The notes beneath the pieces are model-generated. The model searched no databases, was not told the DNA's origin, and saw nothing but the letters and a program-made list of their open reading frames with translations. A DNA stretch of 64,000 bases from positions 1-64,000 of the forward strand of contig JAJYNJ010000054.1 in the NCBI GenBank assembly GCA_021786385.1. The letters run 5' to 3'. The stretch's first letter is position 1. Every line of letters begins with the position of its first letter. The DNA is from Chloroflexota bacterium. GTDB taxonomy: Bacteria > Chloroflexota > Limnocylindria > Limnocylindrales > CSP1-4. The position numbers and the translations under genes are program-made. Of the stretch, positions 60,210 through 64,000 are shown piece after piece.

Positions 60210-61171
60210 GCGGGACCGATCGCGCGCCGCTCCAGGTACTCGACGACGAGCTCGCCGCGGCGTTGCTGCCGACCCGCGGACCGCGCGCGCACAAGGGCGA
60301 CAACGGCCGCGTGCTCCTCGTTGCTGGCTCGCTCGACTACGCCGGCGCGGGGCTGTTGGCCAGTCACGCGGCGGGCCGCGCAGGCGCCGGCTTGGTCACG
60401 CTCGCCGTGCCCGCCTCCCTCCAGCCGGTGGTGGCGGGACGTTACGTCGAGGTGATCACGCTCGGCCTGCCCGAGGTGTCGCCGTTCGAGGTCGACCCCG
60501 CGGCTGCAGTCGCGCTGCTGGAGGCGGTGCCCCACGACGCTCTCGTACTCGGGCCGGGGCTGCGCCGTTGCGACGCCACCGACACGCTCGTGCGCCTGCT
60601 CCTTGCGACGCCGGGCAGCGCGGCCGTCGTCGACGCGGAGGCGCTCAACGCCCTTTCACGTACGCCGGAGTGGCCCGGGCAGGTCCGGCGCCGCTGCGTG
60701 TTGACGCCGCACCCGGGCGAGTTCCGCCGGCTGCAGCCCGCCGTGACGGGGGATCTCTCGGGGGACGACGATGCACGCGAGGGCGCGGCACGCGGGGCGG
60801 CTGAGATCTGGGGCCAGGTGGTGGTGCTGAAGGGGGCGCGCACCGTGGTGGCGGCTCCGGACGGAGCGGCCGCGCGCGCGCCGTTCGAGAACCCGGCGCT
60901 CGGCACGGGCGGGACGGGGGACGTCCTGGCGGGCACGATCGGGGCGCTGCTGGGGCAACGCCTGGATCCGTACGCGGCGGCCCGGCTCGGCGTGTACCTG
61001 CACGGGGCGGCGGGCGAGGCGATCCGCGAGCGGCTCGGCGACAGCGGGTTGCTGGCCTCCGATCTGCCGTGGGAGATCGCTCACGCGCGGCACCGCCTGG
61101 CTCGCCGCCGCGAGCACCGCAGCGGCGGTGAGCGTCGCGTGGGCTTCGCCCTGCGTGCGGACCTCCTGTGA
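60206..61171 (+). CDS. nnrD: ADP-dependent (S)-NAD(P)H-hydrate dehydratase (YjeF C-terminal type)
   Basis: 'HKGDNGRVLLVAGSLDYAGAGLLASHAAGRAGAGLVTLAVP', 'LTPHPGEFRRL', 'LGTGGTGDVLAGTIGALL'. Confidence 0.94.
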   Translation: MSGTDRAPLQVLDDELAAALLPTRGPRAHKGDNGRVLLVAGSLDYAGAGLLASHAAGRAGAGLVTLAVPASLQPVVAGRYVEVITLGLPEVSPFEVDPAAAVALLEAVPHDALVLGPGLRRCDATDTLVRLLLATPGSAAVVDAEALNALSRTPEWPGQVRRRCVLTPHPGEFRRLQPAVTGDLSGDDDAREGAARGAAEIWGQVVVLKGARTVVAAPDGAAARAPFENPALGTGGTGDVLAGTIGALLGQRLDPYAAARLGVYLHGAAGEAIRERLGDSGLLASDLPWEIAHARHRLARRREHRSGGERRVGFALRADLL

Positions 61172-62415
61172 GCGTGCCCGCGACGCCGATCGAGCAGCGC
61201 CTGGCCGACGCCGGTCTGCCGCCCTTGCCTCGCCGCGCGTGGCTGGAGATCGACGTGGCCGCCCTGACCTCGAACGTGGCGACGTTGCGCGCGCTGCTGG
61301 CGCCCGGCGTCCGTCTCGCGGCGGTCGTGAAGGCCGATGCCTACGGCCACGGGCTGCTGCCGGCCGCCCGGGCCTTCGCCGAGGCCGGCGTCGATGCCCT
61401 CTGTGTCGCCACCCTGGACGAGGCGCTGGCGGTGGCCGGCGCTGGCGTCGGTGTGCCGGTGCTGCTGCTCTACGAGCCACCGCCCGACGGGTTCACCGTG
61501 GCCGCCGCTGCGGGGGTCGAGGTGACCGTGGCGAGCGAGGCCACGGTCGAGCGAGTCGCCGCCTGCGGACCGCAGGCCATCCCGTTGCGCGTCCACCTCG
61601 AGGTCGATACCGGCCTGCGCCGCGCCGGCGTCCTCCCCGAGCGCGTCGCGGCCGCGGCCGCCCGGCTGGCGGAAGCGCCTGGGGCCGCGCTGGTCGGTCT
61701 CTGGACGCATCTGGCGAGCGCCCACGACGCCGCGGCCTCGGGGGAGCAGGCGGAGCGCTTTGCGCGTGCCTGCGCGGGCCTGGCGGACGTCGTGGCGCGG
61801 CCCGTGGTGCGCCACATCTCGGCCACCGGGGGGCTGCTCGCCGCGTCGGCGCCCCAGCTCGACATGGTGCGCATCGGGCTCGCGCTCTACGGGCTGCTCC
61901 CCGAGGCGCTGCCGATCGCACCCGCCGCACGCGACGCAGCCCAGGCGCTCCGACCCGCGATGTCGCTGCATGCCCGTCCGCTCCGTGTAGCGGAGGTCGC
62001 GCCAGGCGAAGGCGTGGGGTACGGCTCGCGCTGGCGCGCCGCGCGGCCTTCCCGGGTGGCCACGCTGCCGGTCGGGTACGGCGACGGCTGGTCCTACGGG
62101 TCCGCGGGTCGCACCTTCGCGCTCGTGCGCGGACGGCGTGTCCCGCTGATCGGCAGCGTGGCGATGGACGCGGTCGCCGCGGACGTGACCGACGTGCCGG
62201 GCGTCACCTCCGACGACGAGTTCGTTCTGCTCGGGGCGCAGGGCGGCGCGCAGATCGGCGCCCTCGAACTGGCGCAGCAGCGCACCACGATCCCCTGGGA
62301 GGTCGTCACGTCCATGGCGTCCCGCTTGCCCCGCGTGTACGATGCTGCCGGCAACGTGTTGAGCGTTCGGACGCTTGCCGGCGAGATGCGGCGGGGCGAC
62401 GCGAGGGCAGTGTGA
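61168..62415 (+). CDS. alr: Alanine racemase
   Basis: 'RRAWLEIDVAALTSNVATLRALL..GVRLAAVVKADAYGHGLLPAARA', 'MDMVRIGLALYG'-type and 'IGSVAMDAVAADVTDV' motifs. Confidence 0.97.
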   Translation: MSVPATPIEQRLADAGLPPLPRRAWLEIDVAALTSNVATLRALLAPGVRLAAVVKADAYGHGLLPAARAFAEAGVDALCVATLDEALAVAGAGVGVPVLLLYEPPPDGFTVAAAAGVEVTVASEATVERVAACGPQAIPLRVHLEVDTGLRRAGVLPERVAAAAARLAEAPGAALVGLWTHLASAHDAAASGEQAERFARACAGLADVVARPVVRHISATGGLLAASAPQLDMVRIGLALYGLLPEALPIAPAARDAAQALRPAMSLHARPLRVAEVAPGEGVGYGSRWRAARPSRVATLPVGYGDGWSYGSAGRTFALVRGRRVPLIGSVAMDAVAADVTDVPGVTSDDEFVLLGAQGGAQIGALELAQQRTTIPWEVVTSMASRLPRVYDAAGNVLSVRTLAGEMRRGDARAV

Positions 62416-62630
62416 GCGGCATCAGACTCTGGAACGGCGACATCTGCGACCTCGAGGTCGACGCGATCGTGGTGCCGACCACGACGACGCTCTGGATGAC
62501 CTCCGGCGCGGCCCTGCGGCTCGCCGATCAGATGGGGCTGCAGACGGTTGCCTTCCTGGCGCTTGGATCGCCTCTCGACGCAACTGGCACGGCGGCCGAC
62601 GCGCCCCCTCGGTCGTGGGATCGGTCATGA
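62412..62630 (+). pseudogene. Macro-domain protein remnant with internal deletion
   Basis: N-part 'IRLWNGDICDLEVDAIVVPTTTTLWMTSGAA' joins directly to a late macro strand 'RLADQMGLQTVAFLALGSPLDATG'; reading frame then ends; 72 codons versus about 170 expected. Confidence 0.65.
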
Positions 62631-62640
62631 GGACGTCCCG

Positions 62641-62934
62641 ATGAGCGAGCCGCGGTTCGGAAACCCCGAAGAGGTGCAGGACGAGCTAGTGGAGGCCGTC
62701 GCCCGCGAGGTGCAGATGCGCGGGCTCACGACGACCATGGTGCTCTTCCTTGAGGCAAGCCGGCCCTACCGTTCCCTGGGGAGTCAGGCGATGCTCTTCT
62801 TCGATCCGGTGCTGCGAGGGATTCTCACCGGTGGGGTCGCGGGCGTCGACCGGGTGCTGGCCGATGAAAGCGGGATCGAGCGGCTGATCGAGCGGCTCGA
62901 GGAGCTCGACGAGGAGTCGCGCTGGGACGCCTGA
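62641..62934 (+). CDS. Small conserved-looking protein of unknown function (97 aa)
   Basis: ATG with frame 'MSEPRFGNPEEVQDELVEAVAREVQMRGLTTTMVLFLEASRPYRSLGSQAMLFFDPVLRGILTGGVAGVDRVLADESGIERLIERLEELDEESRWDA'; no close in-frame competitor. Confidence 0.7.
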   Translation: MSEPRFGNPEEVQDELVEAVAREVQMRGLTTTMVLFLEASRPYRSLGSQAMLFFDPVLRGILTGGVAGVDRVLADESGIERLIERLEELDEESRWDA

Positions 62935-63124
62935 GCCGGCGCACGGAGCTGTCACCGGCCGACGCTATCCGGCGGAGGGCCGCGTCGTGAACGGAAACGC
63001 GGCGAGCCGTCGTGGTGGGCGCAGCCCGTGGTGCGCACAGCGCTGCTGCGCCCGGTCCACCAGGCAGCCGGCCCGCCGTGCGGCGCGCCCAACGTCGGGC
63101 TGAGCGGCCGGGTACGATTGCGGC

Positions 63125-64000
63125 GTGACCTCCGGTCCCCACGCGTTCTTCACCATCGACATCGGCTCGGCGACGGTCGCGGCCGCGCTTGTGGCCCGCG
63201 TCGACGGTCGCTGGCGGCTGCTCGGCGCGGCTGCAGCGCCGGCGTCGGTCGCGGTCGACGCGCTGCTGGGCGACCTGGCCGCGCGGGCCAGTGCGGCCGA
63301 GCCGGACTTGCTCCCCGATGCCGCCGCATGGTCGGACTGGGCGCGCGTCGAGAGCCGCACGCTCCCGCCGCCCCGCCTGGTGCTCGCCGGGCCCTCGGAG
63401 CGCGCCGCCGAGCCGCTCCTGCGCGCGTTCACGAGCGATGGGTGGGAGACGACCGCTCACGTGACGCCCGAGCGCAGCGGAGCGCTCGACGCGGCCCGCG
63501 CGCTCCGCGATCCCGACCTCGACCTGGTCGTCGTGGCTGCCCCGGAAGGCCTCGGCAGGGGAGAGCGCGACGCACTCGCCGACCTGCTGGCGCTGATCGG
63601 GGCCACGGCGGCCCTGCGCGACGGGCTGGCGGTGCTCGTGGCGGGCCCTGCGGCTGGCACCATCCCGCAGCTGCCGAGCGAGCGCGTGACCCGCGCCCAC
63701 GGCGCCGGTGACGCCGCGGCGATCGCCCGCGAGATGGTCCGCGCGCGCTCCGACGGCCGCGATGCCTTCGTCCGCGCGATCGCGTCGCTTGCCGTCCTGC
63801 TCGATCTGCGGGTGGAGGGTGTCGACGTGGGGCTCGACGCCAGCACACGGGTGCTGGCGGGACCCGATGGCGTGCAGCGGCGCCTGATCCGTGCGGATGC
63901 CGCGCTCGTCCCGCCGATCGCCCTCGACGACCTGGCGGTGCTCGACCGCATCATGCGCTGGTCGCCCGTCGCCGACGACGCCTACGTCGTACGCGATCGC
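63125..64000 (+). CDS. MutL-like (glutamate mutase-associated) ATPase-fold protein, N-terminal part, runs off window
   Basis: 292 codons open to window end: 'FFTIDIGSATVAAALVARVDGRWRLLGAA...'; actin-fold phosphate-1-like 'DIGSATVAA'. Missing from ORF track because no stop in window. Confidence 0.7.
   Translation, partial: MTSGPHAFFTIDIGSATVAAALVARVDGRWRLLGAAAAPASVAVDALLGDLAARASAAEPDLLPDAAAWSDWARVESRTLPPPRLVLAGPSERAAEPLLRAFTSDGWETTAHVTPERSGALDAARALRDPDLDLVVVAAPEGLGRGERDALADLLALIGATAALRDGLAVLVAGPAAGTIPQLPSERVTRAHGAGDAAAIAREMVRARSDGRDAFVRAIASLAVLLDLRVEGVDVGLDASTRVLAGPDGVQRRLIRADAALVPPIALDDLAVLDRIMRWSPVADDAYVVRDR

Overview
This 64 kb, very GC-rich window is a core-genome segment, probably from a Chloroflexota lineage (inferred from gene order and protein style, not searched). 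It opens in the 3' end of 23S rRNA followed by 5S rRNA. It then carries a LysM protein, an S1-type ribosomal protein, clpC, radA, a PIN/TRAM ATPase-like protein, fused ispDF, cysS, an rlmB-like methyltransferase, and a tRNA-Thr/Tyr/Thr-tuf-rpmG-tRNA-Trp-secE-nusG-rplKAJL-rpoBC block. Next is a convergent GH130-type glycosidase / GT4-toroid glycosyltransferase pair lying between rpoC and rpsL. The full str-S10-spc-alpha super-operon follows (rpsL to rpsI, with a second identical tuf). The window ends with a TPR protein, the c-di-AMP operon (cdaA-ybbR-glmM-glmS), acpS, nnrD, alr, a decayed macro-domain fragment, a small conserved-looking ORF and the start of a MutL-like ATPase. No CRISPR array, IS element or prophage was seen. 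The most interesting non-routine signals are: (i) the carbohydrate pair splitting rpoBC from the str operon, with a strong divergent promoter region containing an exact 14-bp tandem repeat and a CGCGAC-N6-GTCGCG palindrome; (ii) a terminator-like hairpin in the leader of the S1 gene; (iii) repeated leaderless-type promoter/start-codon spacing; (iv) an internally deleted macro-domain remnant; (v) two apparently nucleotide-identical tuf genes; and (vi) long lineage-specific insertions or tails on RpoC, L30, L15, S17, S1 and the RlmB-like protein.
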